From: Pseudophaeomoniella oleicola
Lineage: Eukaryota; Ascomycota; Eurotiomycetes; Phaeomoniellales; Phaeomoniellaceae
Length of the DNA stretch: 64,000 nt
NCBI GenBank assembly: GCA_003868215.1
Contig: QWDQ01000001.1
Span: 930,001-994,000 of the forward strand
Direction of reading: 5' to 3'
Positions 12,102 through 22,544 of this stretch are shown piece after piece. The translations under genes were made by a program, and so were the position numbers. How positions within the stretch are numbered: position 1 is the first letter of the stretch; the number at the start of each line of letters is the position of its first letter. The notes below the pieces were generated by a model, which worked only from the letters and a program-made list of their open reading frames with translations, was not told the DNA's origin and searched no databases.

Positions 12102-13112
12102 AGCTTCGTCCTACAAAAGAGAGACGAAGAGCAATGTAAAGATGGAGATACGCGGAGAGCGAATCTACAAAGAGTATAGGAGGTGGGTGATAGACATTAG
12201 CTCATACAAATGTGCACCTTTCATATTGAAGCTGGCTCATTGACATCGTCAGCTATATCTTGATTGTAAGCAAATCGGCGTGCTACAGACAATGGAGTCA
12301 CATAAAATGAAGCTTGCTGACATCGCTTACAAGATAACAGCAACAAGCTTTCGTGGCGGCAATAGCCGATAAATCCACCGTCCCCGTTCGGCGTTTGCAA
12401 TATGCTTGTTCTGGGATCGGCAATCGTACTTCACATGTTCATATAATTATCTCTTTTCAGTCTACATGTGTATTGCGTCCCTAACATCGTTCTTCAATTG
12501 ATTGTGAATGATTGTTTCATTACTGAAATCGATCTCACAGACTTCACCTTACTTCATTACTGCTGAAGGAGATCAGGACCGGGTTCATGGCTCTCTCAAT
12601 CCAGAGTCATCGGCTTCATATCACAGAGCCCAAGTATGTGTCAGAGGAATGAGGGCTGAGGTGCCTTTGATAACCAGGTATCTGCGTAAGTAGGTATGAG
12701 ATGTCATAGGCTATTCTCGTGGTCATGAACGCCGTCTGTTCATTGTTTTCGAAGAACGTCAATGTGACCATGCCCAGGTGCCAGAACAAATGATGACGAT
12801 AGAGTAAGTGGCTCCCTCTTGTAGAACCTGAAATGGTAATATGATTGTTATGATCTCTTTCTAAGTGTCTGAATCGGGCTCCAGCTGTTTCTCTTCGTTT
12901 GGTTAGACCTAGGATGTGTTTTGTTAGAGGTCCACGGATGCGACCTGTCGTATTGCTGTTGATCTGTTCCTCAGCGCTTTTTTCAATCTCATTCTCAATA
13001 TCTCAATCTCTCTTTTGTCACCACAAGAGTTCATTTCCGCACAAACTCGTTACTTCTGCCTGCTCTTGAATAGCGTCACATGCGTCTTCCACACCGAACC
13101 TGAATAGCAATC
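12102..13112. other. Intergenic, shared divergent promoter region
   Basis: About 1 kb lies between the minus-strand permease and the plus-strand secreted-protein gene. No coding frame with recognisable motifs is present. It must contain both promoters. A short upstream frame precedes the right-hand gene (13080-13103). Confidence 0.6.
13080..13103 (+). other. Short uORF before the secreted-protein gene
   Basis: ATG at 13080 opens seven codons (MRLPHRT) and stops 9 nt before the main ATG at 13113. If the leader includes it, it would be expected to reduce initiation at the main start. This is inference from position. Confidence 0.35.
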
Positions 13113-14232
13113 ATGCGCTTCAATCCCTGCCCGGTATGGGTCATACTCTGGCTCGTCATTGCTCTGCGTTCTGCGGCAGTGAACAGCTCAATGGGCAATG
13201 CTATCCTCTTGAATTGTAAGGTCAACCACGGCATGAACGTGTATACCTCAACTGACCATATGTCTCGATGTAGACACTTCATCTAGCCCTGGTAACGTTC
13301 ATGTCGCCGCTCCTTGGAACACCAAGGTCGCCTCAAGCATCAATTCCTCAGTCACCAATGTGAATGGCCAAAACTTGACTGTCTTGCCTATTGTTCAGTC
13401 ACCACCTCGGACAGCAACGCCTGGGCACGCCTTCAGCTCAGCAGATCCTCATTTCAGTTCGTCTTCTCAAGATATGGAAGAGATGGACAAGTGGTTTGCC
13501 ACTTTCGACTTGGCACCAAGCAAGACAGAAACACTTACAGCACAACGAGAGGTCCTGACCCAAAAGGTCTCTTCCACGTCTACTGCCACGGTCGCAATAT
13601 CAACAAATGAAGCTGCAACACAGCCCATTTTATCAGCTCAGAAGACAGCAATCATTGACCCATCCTTGATTCCGATTTCTCGAATTGCTACAACCATCAC
13701 CAGCTCTTCAGCTCATGTGGTAACCCCAGTCTCTGGAGGGAACCAACCAGACAGACGTGAGGCCAATGCTGAAGTGTCAACCTGTATCTATGCAGACATT
13801 GGCGGTTGGTGGATCAGTACCTGTTCACCTTCCCCGAACCCAACTGCAGTTCCACTTCCGAACGACCCAATACCTCTTGCAAAGAGAGTTTCCGAAATAG
13901 CTTCACCTGTAGCCAATATCGAGAATGAGAGCGTCTATATTCGAGCGACTCAAGCTGTTGCTTCTGCTTGTATCGATGCGGATATAGACGCTTGGTGGAT
14001 AAGCACTTGCGTCCCGTCCACAACGGCATTGCCGAAGGATCCCATCCCGCTCGTGAAAATGGACGTCAGTGTTATTACCTCTTCTACAACAATTTCAACA
14101 CCGACTCCACTCACCGAAACCCGTATCCAAGACGACATGGAAGAGACGGAACGATCTGAGCCTCGTTCTAGCTTGGGTACGACTCTTCACACTGTCACGA
14201 AAACGAGAGAAGTGCAGCAGCCATCATGGTAG
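13113..14232 (+). CDS. Secreted protein with two WWISTC modules, unknown function
   Basis: Exons are 13113-13215 and 13274-14232 (58-nt intron), giving 353 aa. I do not recognise the family. The N-terminus MRFNPCPVWVILWLVIALRS has a strong hydrophobic core and looks like a signal peptide. The mature part is rich in Ser, Thr, Pro and Asn, with several N-x-S/T sites, suggesting heavy glycosylation. Two modules repeat at about residues 220-260 and 285-320: CIYADIGGWWISTCSP and CIDADIDAWWISTCVP, each followed by a Pro-rich spacer and DPIPLAK or DPIPLVK. Each module holds two Cys, ten residues apart, flanking WW. The first copy ends in LAKR, a possible Kex2 site; the second ends in LVKM. No C-terminal GPI signal is visible. 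It could be a wall-associated protein, an effector-like protein or a processed precursor. Confidence 0.75.
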
Positions 14233-14987
14233 CTGCCTGTTGTTGACCCCTCATACATTCTCATTCTCATCCTACATTGCACTCTGGACTTCTGGAGGTG
14301 TCCAGTGAATAGTCGATAGACAACGGGCATGAAAGCTTCATCTCCAAGAGTAGCATGAGAAATGTATCGATAGCGTAGGAGTCATTGGTGCAATCAGATG
14401 CTGAGTCGTGCTTCCTGAGATTCGGAACGATTGTTTGAGTCAGCTGAAAAGGCAAACGGAAGGATACAGCTTCAGCTGCGGCGGAGGCGTCCGATGGATC
14501 ATGTGTGGAAGTAAACGATTACTGTACGTAGTAATACAAATCCCGTGACCCTCAGCCCATCCATTACAGGAGATCTCGTTTCGAATGTCAGGCGTAGATG
14601 CTGAGCCCTGCACCGGTGAACGTGCTTACCAATCTGCAGACTCTCATTCGACAGGAGATTATCAAAACAGAACGAATCGTGCAAATGGAAAGCTTCACCT
14701 TGTTCTAATGAGGGTCTCGATCCTGATAGTTCTCATCGTGCTAGTCATCTCCCTCGTGAAAAGAAAAAGCAAAAGTGATATAAATAAACCAAGAGAACAC
14801 ACGTGAAGGTCGAGGCTCTAACCGAACGCCTCACGCACAGCATTAATTGAGTGGGGGCTCTGTAACAGCACAGCGTCACCCTCCACCGCCCTCGAATTAT
14901 TCCCACTCACGCCCCTCCGAGGATAAGAATTAAGCCAAGCCGGCGTTATCGTTATCACGGTTCTACAATCATAGTCGGATAAATATC

Positions 14988-14999
14988 CACTACGTAGTA
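14988..14999. repeat. Near-perfect CACTACGTAGTA palindrome
   Basis: Matches the 12-bp TACTACGTAGTA consensus except for the first base, and is followed by GGTAAGGTAC. It lies in gene-free DNA. Confidence 0.55.
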
Positions 15000-15580
15000 G
15001 GTAAGGTACATAATAAGGAGGAGACAGGGACCTTGTTATTAGGCATGGTACGAAATACCTGTTGAGCATATGATGATGATAATTTGGATGAAACAATAAA
15101 ACATAATAATGCATTATGAACAATGTGTGCGTGCGTGTGAGGGTGTGTGCATACATGGGCCTCATTAATTACAGTAAATAGCATTGGATGGTTGAGAAAG
15201 CTTTCGACTTGGAGGGGCAGAATAATAGGTGTTCCGAAAAGTGAGACAGTCAACGAACAACGGCGATTGGTCGAGTGCCTGGGTTGAGGGTATAACGTAG
15301 TATGTAACATAAGCTGTTGGGTCCATCACGCCGTTCAACATACTTAGCTAACTGTACTACGTACTCTTGCTATAGAACAGGGACCTACAGGGACCTCTCA
15401 AATCAACCAGAAATCTTTTAGCCTGAGATCGACGACGCTCTGGACTGGAATGGAGGGCAGTGCTACCTCCTTCTCGTGCCTCCCCTCGCTCCTCCTGTAG
15501 CCCTTGGCCCAGTCATGAGACAACAATGGCACTGCCCAACCATACTGGCTCCCTCCCGTCTTTGAACTAGGCACATACCG

Positions 15581-15600
15581 ACCTACAGTACGTAGTAGGT
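15581..15600. repeat. Palindrome ACCTAC..TACGTA..GTAGGT
   Basis: The 20-bp stretch ACCTACAGTACGTAGTAGGT is nearly self-complementary. It combines the TACGTA core with outer ACCTAC/GTAGGT arms, joining the two recurrent intergenic motif types of this window. Confidence 0.55.
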
Positions 15601-16663
15601 ATGGGCCCTACATTATGTTGTTTCGGGTCTTGCTGAGACCATTGCCCATTCCGTGGCAGTCCCTTGAAAGAGGCATCAGCAAAGAATACCTAGGTATGTT
15701 ATAATGCTTTGGGATTTGACGGACAGCCTCTGATCTATTTGTACGTGATAATGCAGTATCTGTAGCCTGACAGATATAACAGTGACGTTAATCATGAGTG
15801 GGATCAATCTCGACGATCGAGCAAGCTGTCCGGATTTAGTCATGTATGGGACACTCGAAGGCATTCCGAGGATCCTTACGTGTATTATGTCTGTCCCTTG
15901 CTAATGTTAGCTCATCAGTAATTACATGATTACGCTCAGGTACCTATAGCCAGGTATCTTGCCGGTTGTTCTGTCCTACACGAGCTCAAGCTGACCTGCT
16001 TTCTTCGTTTTCCGGTGTAGTCCTTTGCTTCCCAGTTTCAAGTAATTATAAGCTCATTGATGCTGCTGCTGTTGTTCTTTTTGCTGTGCAGTCTCTCGAT
16101 TGTTCCCACTTTCTCTTTGCTCTGTTTACCGCTTATCGCTGACCTACCACCAAAACGGCTGACCGCTAGCGCCTAACAGGGTTGCCGATAGAGAGAAAGT
16201 GACCCTATCTTTTCTAGCTACCACCTAAACTAAGGTACCTATCAGCGTACCCAGGTACCTACCTAACACACCTGGCCTAACGCTGGTACAGTATCAGCAA
16301 CGTCGTACCCCTCGTTTTCTCTATCACCTATCCCGTATCACCCTATCGATACCGTCCGATTAGCCATACTATCATCAGCACATCCCACTCTCTTCGATCG
16401 AGGAGCTCGATTCGATCTTACTTTTCCCATTCGTGACTCTCAAATCATTTCTCGGTAATGCGATTGATGGCAGTGACTGCATGAGAGACTTTACACTTTT
16501 ACTCTCACGCTACGTCTGCTTGCGTCCAGACTATGTGTCGGCCGATTCATTTGCCCGACCGCCAATAGCTCATTGCCTCAGCTCAGACCTACAGCTCTTC
16601 CAAGAGCTCTTCCATTGCTTACCTCTGCTGCTATCTGCACATTCATTGCATTGACCATTGGTG

Positions 16664-18437
16664 ATGCCGCCAAAACCAGCACTCACGAGTTCCTTTTCTG
16701 TTACTGATGCAAACAATGAGGTCGTTTGCCCGCTCAAGAATCAAGATGGCTCAAATTGCCGGAAGCGGTGTTTAGGCGTAAGTACTGCATTGACTCAATC
16801 ACCAACCGCCACAGCGACGTGAAGTGTTCGTAGAGGAGTGTTAATACTGATACGCGATGCACCATATAGGAGAAACGATTTCGATCGATGCAAGAGCACA
16901 TTCGACGAGCACATCCTGATCATTATATCCCCAAGCTTCCTGCAACCGAGGAAAGCTTCCAGTTGATGATCAACACCCCGCCTTCTCAACGCCCACAGCC
17001 AGCTCCAACCACTGCACCCAATCGTCGAGGACCATGTATGTATCATTGTTTGCCCAAGCACCTATATAGTTTCAGCATTGACATACCAAACAGCTGATGC
17101 AAGCGACCGAGATGCATATGGCGCAGATATCAGCGCACCTCCAACACCAAGGTTTGAAGAGGCATACCCTGCCGCTGCCAACGCCGCAGCAGCATTGGCG
17201 CAACTCCACCATCAGCAACATGGCTCGGACTGGGATTCTGATGTGGTATGTAACGTCGCGCAACAGACGGGTTGGAGGCTGATTGGTAAACAGGAGAACT
17301 ACTCGGAACCGGAGCTGAAGAGTGAACGACCTCTTCATACAATTGAACTGCCACCGCTCCGTGATCAGCATCTATTGGATGGTACACGACAAAGAGGGCT
17401 CCTTCCATCAATTCTTGCCTCTTCGCCGCCGGGTAGATCGTCAACATTGCCTCCCATCCATCGTGATAAGATCGGTCGGCCCAGGAAAGTATCGGTCGGA
17501 CAAAATGCAAGAAAAGGCAAGCATGAGAGAAATAAATCGAAAGACTTCGCACGAAGATTGAGTATAGAGGGCCGTAAGGCGATGTCCGCAGAACCGCCAA
17601 CAGCGGCTTGGGCTCAGGGCAAGCGGTGGGAAGATCTCATAGAGGCCGCGACTTCTGCGACTGAAGCAGAGAGTGATAGAGACCTGACACCAGTAAGTAT
17701 ATTACTCCCAATTTTATATATCACTATCCCAGAAGGTTTGATGGTGTTACGCCTGTTTAATTTTGGGTGATTTTGAAAGGGAAAATTTCTGTTGAAAAAA
17801 GGCTGTGAGCCGACGAAGCTTCTTTTTTCGCCTATCCGATTTGCTTATCGCTGACTGAGGAATCACCACGCTTTAGATCCCACATTCACCATTATACACA
17901 CCCGCTGTCATAAGTACAACGGCATCTACGAATAATCGCTTATCACTTCCTCCTGGTTTTAGACATTCTGGACATTATCAGTCTTATCATGCTTCGCCTT
18001 TACAGAAGGCTTTAACACCACCACCGCCTGACCATCCAATCCTACACGACCCTGAACCATTCCCGACCGTGGAATCTATTGAAAGTGCGGGATCAGGACA
18101 GAACTTTCACATCTCTAGATCCGGGCTTCCAACTTCGGCATCGACAAATGAAGACTCTAGTCCACTGCAGGGTCTTTCGCAGCTTGCCACATCTCAGGGC
18201 TACGGCCCTGGCGGCATTAACATCGAGATCTTCTGCGCGAGCTGTGGCCGAATATGGCTGCTACGGGACTGTTACGCCTGCACTGAATGCATCTGTGGAG
18301 TTTGTGGTGACTGCGTAAATCAGATCATCAACAGTCAGACGCCAGTCCAACCAGGCTATCCTCCTGCGAGACGGCCCTGTCCGAAATGCGGGATCATAGG
18401 AGGTAAATGGAAGAAGTTTCAGCTTGACTTCAGATGA
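16664..18437 (+). CDS. Zinc-motif protein with N-terminal C2H2-like and C-terminal Cys-rich domains
   Basis: Exons are 16664-16777, 16870-17035, 17094-17245, 17294-17692 and 17877-18437, giving 463 aa. The N-terminus has Cys22-x9-Cys32 then His48-x4-His53 in QEHIRRAHPDHYIPKLPATE, a C2H2-like finger. A middle region is basic and disordered, including a run of Arg/Lys near RKGKHERNKSKDFARR. The C-terminus is Cys-rich and RING-like: FCASCGRIWLLRDCYACTEC, ICGVCGDCV and RPCPKCGIIGG, ending KKFQLDFR. I recall this architecture as a conserved Pezizomycotina protein without an assigned role; DNA or protein binding is inferred. The 48-nt third intron (17246-17293) is in frame and stop-free, so it could be retained, giving 479 aa. 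The 184-nt fourth intron is long for this window. Confidence 0.85.
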
Positions 18438-19253
18438 GAGCCAGGCAGATGCGAGGAAAGTGAAATAATATGACGACCAACCACGGATCGGACTCGATCC
18501 TATCAAGCATACCCAAAATGGCCAGGGATGATCATAACAGCAATAGGCGTCCCGCGCCACGTGAGCGATCAGTACTACGGTACAAAGTCTCCAACTCAGC
18601 TACAAGGACCACCATCCCTAGTGGCTACATGAGGCCGAGGATAAACGTGCACAGCGTGATCTTACAGAAAGATCAGGAGATTCATTGATATAATCCGGAT
18701 CTAGGCCTGTCGGGCTATCTGTAGATAGAGACCCCCTGGGAGGTCTAAGAAGACCAAGGCTTTGAGCGACGACGTGAAAAGTCGTTTGTGATGAGGACCG
18801 AAGCGCAATTCCCTGAGGTCTGCTGAAGCGCTTACGTGGTATAGCTGCTTCTTATAGAAGTCGAGCCTTTCTGAGATCAAGGCAGGAAAGGTTGATGTAG
18901 GTGGCAATTGCATGGAGACGCAAAGTGACAAAGGATGAAGAAGATGAACAGAATGAAGGTGATACGAAGTTTCAGTAAAGGTAGATTACAGACGTATAGA
19001 CTATAGATTTCTTCTGTACACCGGTCGTATTGTAATGGGCGAAATGGTGAAGAATAATGAAAACTAGTGAATTTGCGGCGTGGATTGGTGCCAAGGTCAA
19101 TAGGCAATCCAGAAGGAATCGAGCTGGAACTTCTCCACTCGCTTGCAGTTCAGCCGCAAGTAGCCCCAGAGAGATAGTATAACTATCTGCGACAGGTAGA
19201 CTTCTCGCTTTTCACGATCAAATTCCAGCTCTGAGGTTGCGACAACTCGCATC
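18438..19253. other. Intergenic, regulator promoter
   Basis: About 0.8 kb between the zinc-motif gene and the Zn2Cys6 regulator. I see no gene. A CCACGTGAG site lies near 18558. Confidence 0.6.
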
Positions 19254-22118
19254 ATGAGTCGCGCCGCTTCTCCAGGTCTTGCGCCAGAGGTGGCCTATCC
19301 CGAGCCATCTACGGGGCATGCGCTGAGCGCGCAATCAACCTATTACGATCCTACAGAGCCACGACAACTCATGACGGACGAGATGATGGAAGACATATCA
19401 AGGATCACAGAAGCGTCACGGCCTGGTCTGACGAATGGGCAGCATCATGACTTACCATTGATGCAACCTGAGTCACAGCAAGCTCGACCCATTACGCCTC
19501 CCAGCGACCAACATTCGATGGGTGTTGCAATGTCAATGCAAAGCCAACAATACACGACTGACATGCAAGCTGGTGACACGTACACCGATGGAAGCAGCAA
19601 GCGTAAAAGATCAAAAGTTTCTAGGGCCTGCGATGAATGCCGAAGAAAGAAGGTGATACATTCTCGTCTCTCCTACGCATTTATAGTCGGATTTAACTCA
19701 CGGTCCTCTAGATTCGCTGTGATGCGACCAAAGATGACGGGACAGTTGAGACATGCTCAAATTGTAAAAGAATACATACTACATGCACTTTCAGCCGAGT
19801 TCCTATGAAGCGAGGACCCAGTAAAGGGTATGGTATCCAGGCGCGAATATACAATGAGAGAGACTAACACGATCCAGTTACATCAAGGAGCTTTCGGAAA
19901 GGGTTCAGCAGGTCGAGCACCAAATGGAAACACAACGAAGCTTCTCTCACATGGCTCCCCCTCTTGGATTCAGACACTCACTTGACGGCCGACAATCGAT
20001 GGACTCGAATTCGTCAGGTACCTTTGACGGTCTTTTCTCTCCAGCAGCCGAAGGACCCTCGACTAAGAAGAGAACATATTCGACAATGTCGGAAGGTGGT
20101 GGTGCTGCAGGCCCATTCTCGCACTTTCTGCATCGAGACAGGATGCCTTCGACTGCCGGGGGCTGGGGGATTACCCCAGCGTCTCAAGGTTTCCGCGATG
20201 CCCGACTCTCTATAGCTATCGCACCCGACCAGTTACCAGACTTACCTCCAGGTCCCTTGCCCGCACCTTCCACGTTGCCTGATACACCTCGAAGTGTGAA
20301 CCCTTTCTGGGTTGAACCCTTGGGCCTAGAATCACGGAAAGACAAACCCCCTATTGCGGAGGTGCTTGCAGATGAAGAGGTTTTGCCTGCTTCCGCTGTT
20401 GCAGGGTATAAGTATGGCCTTTATCCCTGTGCTTGATGTATCCGTTGGTTCACTAACGTGCTTTCAGGAACTACCTTAGACAAGTGCATGGTGTGCTTCC
20501 ACTGCTCTCATCAACTACGATCCCGCTGGAGAGACACATGCGGGCATGCCTGTCTTCCGGCTCGCGGAGATTAGTAACCGCTCTCCAGAGATCGTTATCA
20601 CTCTTGGATACAAGCAGTGGCGACCCGCAAGCACAGGATGCCGGAGATATCGTGGACCTTCTTTACGCACAGGCTCGCAAGAGCTCCAGGGACCGGAATC
20701 AATCCGAGAATTTCGTTTTGCTTTGGCTATGTAGTCTGGTTTACATATCACAGGACAACGAAATCTCGAGACAAAAGCAGACTGATCTTCGATACTTGCT
20801 GCAATTAATGATAGACATCTCTCTATCTTTGATCAGGGATACCAACACAGAATCTACCGAGGCGACGGAGAGTGATATTGATTCAGATAAAAACCTCGCA
20901 CGACGCTCTTTTAACGTCGTTGCTTTCTTGGCCCGTCTGTACAGCCTAGGCTCTGGTGTTGAGGACTTGATACCAGACGATGACGAGGTCTGGAACTTCA
21001 TCGCCGACAGCGACGATTTAGCGATGCTCAGTGACACAACTGCCGTCCTGGCCCGTAAGTTCCAAAGACGCTCCTTACGATCCCAAGCTAATGGTGTAGG
21101 ATACTGCAATTTTCTGGCGGCTCTGCGGCTCGACACACTTCTAGCTCCATCAAGCACCGCTGACGGGCGTGTAAAAGCGCACATGAACGGAAGGATCCTT
21201 CGTCAACAACTTCGAGATATCAAGACGAAGCTACCAGATCCTATGTCAACGTCCGCTACGGAGATGGTGCAGCAATTAGACTTGCTGTTCAACCTTGTGT
21301 CCGCTCGAAACCTCTCTAAGATCAACCTCTATGCATCTGTCGAGGTATTTGCTTTCGCAGAGGCTATTTCGAATTATCTCTTACGTCGTTCGGCTTCAGC
21401 GTCCGATATTGTCGATCCAGTCTTAGCACACCTCTACGCCCTTGCCACTATTACCCTACTTGAGTTTACGGCAGTATCTGATCCCACCTCTCCTCGAGAG
21501 GAAGATCCTGCTACCATAGCTCTGTCACCGCTCTCCAATATCTTGCTCACGTTGAAGCGTCTAGAGCCATTACTCCGTCGTCCGTCACTGGGCGCAAACG
21601 ATTTCAAATGGACCAATGCCCTGATGCGTCTGATCCTTTCGCGCCATCCCGATATTCTTGGCTCAAGGTCGAGCAGTATCAACGCCCAAAACGCTCAGCA
21701 GTCTGAAGGCCAGGCTGCTTATTCTGATGACACCGCCGAATCGGGCCTAGGACACTCCCAGACTCAACGGGGAATCAACGGTAGCAACGCAAATGGTGCC
21801 AGTGGTGATGAGACTTCGACCAATGATCGACTGGGCGGCTCTGTAGACCCCGCACTCAGCTCAAACATTGGACATGGACATCCGCTACACCCTCTCGAGC
21901 TTGGCAGTCCTACATCAAACGGCATAAGTGCCGACTTGCAGAGCATACGGACGCCAGTCCACGATCGACCGCCTGTCTCGACACCGCTGACGCAGACTGA
22001 CGGGGACGGAGCAAAAGCTGTTGGAAAGGCCACAATGTCTGCTACATGGCAGTCACCTGATTTCACGCTCTTACAAAAGCACGGATGGATGAGTGTCCTT
22101 GCAGAACTTACTGCATGA
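19254..22118 (+). CDS. Zn2Cys6 transcription factor, Rgt1-type
   Basis: Exons are 19254-19652, 19712-19827, 19878-20405 and 20468-22118, giving 897 aa. It encodes a nuclear binuclear-zinc-cluster regulator. The six zinc cysteines are Cys126, 129, 136, 148, 151 and 158, within KVSRACDECRRKK and IRCDATKDDG. The cluster is followed by SRVPMKRGPSKGYIKEL; the KRGPSKGY element is characteristic of yeast Rgt1, the glucose-responsive regulator of hexose transporter genes. A coiled-coil-like KELSERVQQVEHQMETQ comes next. Residues about 350-700 are a helical middle region of the fungal transcription factor type, and the C-terminus is Ser/Gly/Asn-rich and disordered. The first intron falls inside the zinc cluster after RRKK, a common position in these genes. 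Involvement in sugar sensing is inferred from the Rgt1-like element only. Confidence 0.9.
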
Positions 22119-22544
22119 TTTGTACACAAAGTTTGCTCTTCTCTATTCTCATGACAAAGATACCCCGGCCTACAACCCGCCTACACTTCTTGTAAACTAC
22201 TCTCTCGTCCTTCGCAAGTACTAGCTGCCTCTTGCTGTGTTCTGCTGAACTCTGTCTCTACTACATCCATATCTAATTACCAAGAGCCATGAGACGGCAC
22301 CCATACCATTTCCACTTACATCTGTACAGTGTTACCTATAATTTCTTGAAGGTCCGTCTGACAAGCTGTGCTCTGATCGAAATTCGGAAGGTGACAATGG
22401 GCCGTATTAGTAATCGTGCGACTGAAATGCTAGTCCACTTCTCACAAGGCTTTCTTATCTAAACGCAACATGTTATCTGTTATCAGCTTTGAAACCTCCA
22501 GGGCCTAGATTGTCACCTTGTTACCTTCATATACAGTACCCATA
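22119..22544. other. Intergenic
   Basis: About 0.4 kb between two plus-strand genes. It should contain the 3' end of the regulator and the promoter of the MOSC fusion gene. No further feature is seen. Confidence 0.6.

Larger units (their letters stand above)
14233..16663. other. 2.4 kb intergenic
   Basis: No confident gene. A 73-codon plus-strand frame at 14585-14806 ends with one strongly hydrophobic segment (VSILIVLIVLVISLVKRKSK), which would fit a single-pass membrane protein, but nothing else supports it. TACGTA-type palindromes occur near 14524, at 14988-14999, near 15354 and at 15581-15600. The last 450 bp is pyrimidine-rich and is probably the leader and promoter of the zinc-motif gene at 16664. 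AGGTACCT motifs occur near 15938 and 16235-16265. Confidence 0.6.

Noticed and set aside
13113-14232. RiPP (dikaritin-like) precursor hypothesis for the WWISTC protein
   Set aside because: Only one of the two modules ends in KR, there is no run of near-identical short cores, and no UstYa-like or peptidase gene lies nearby.
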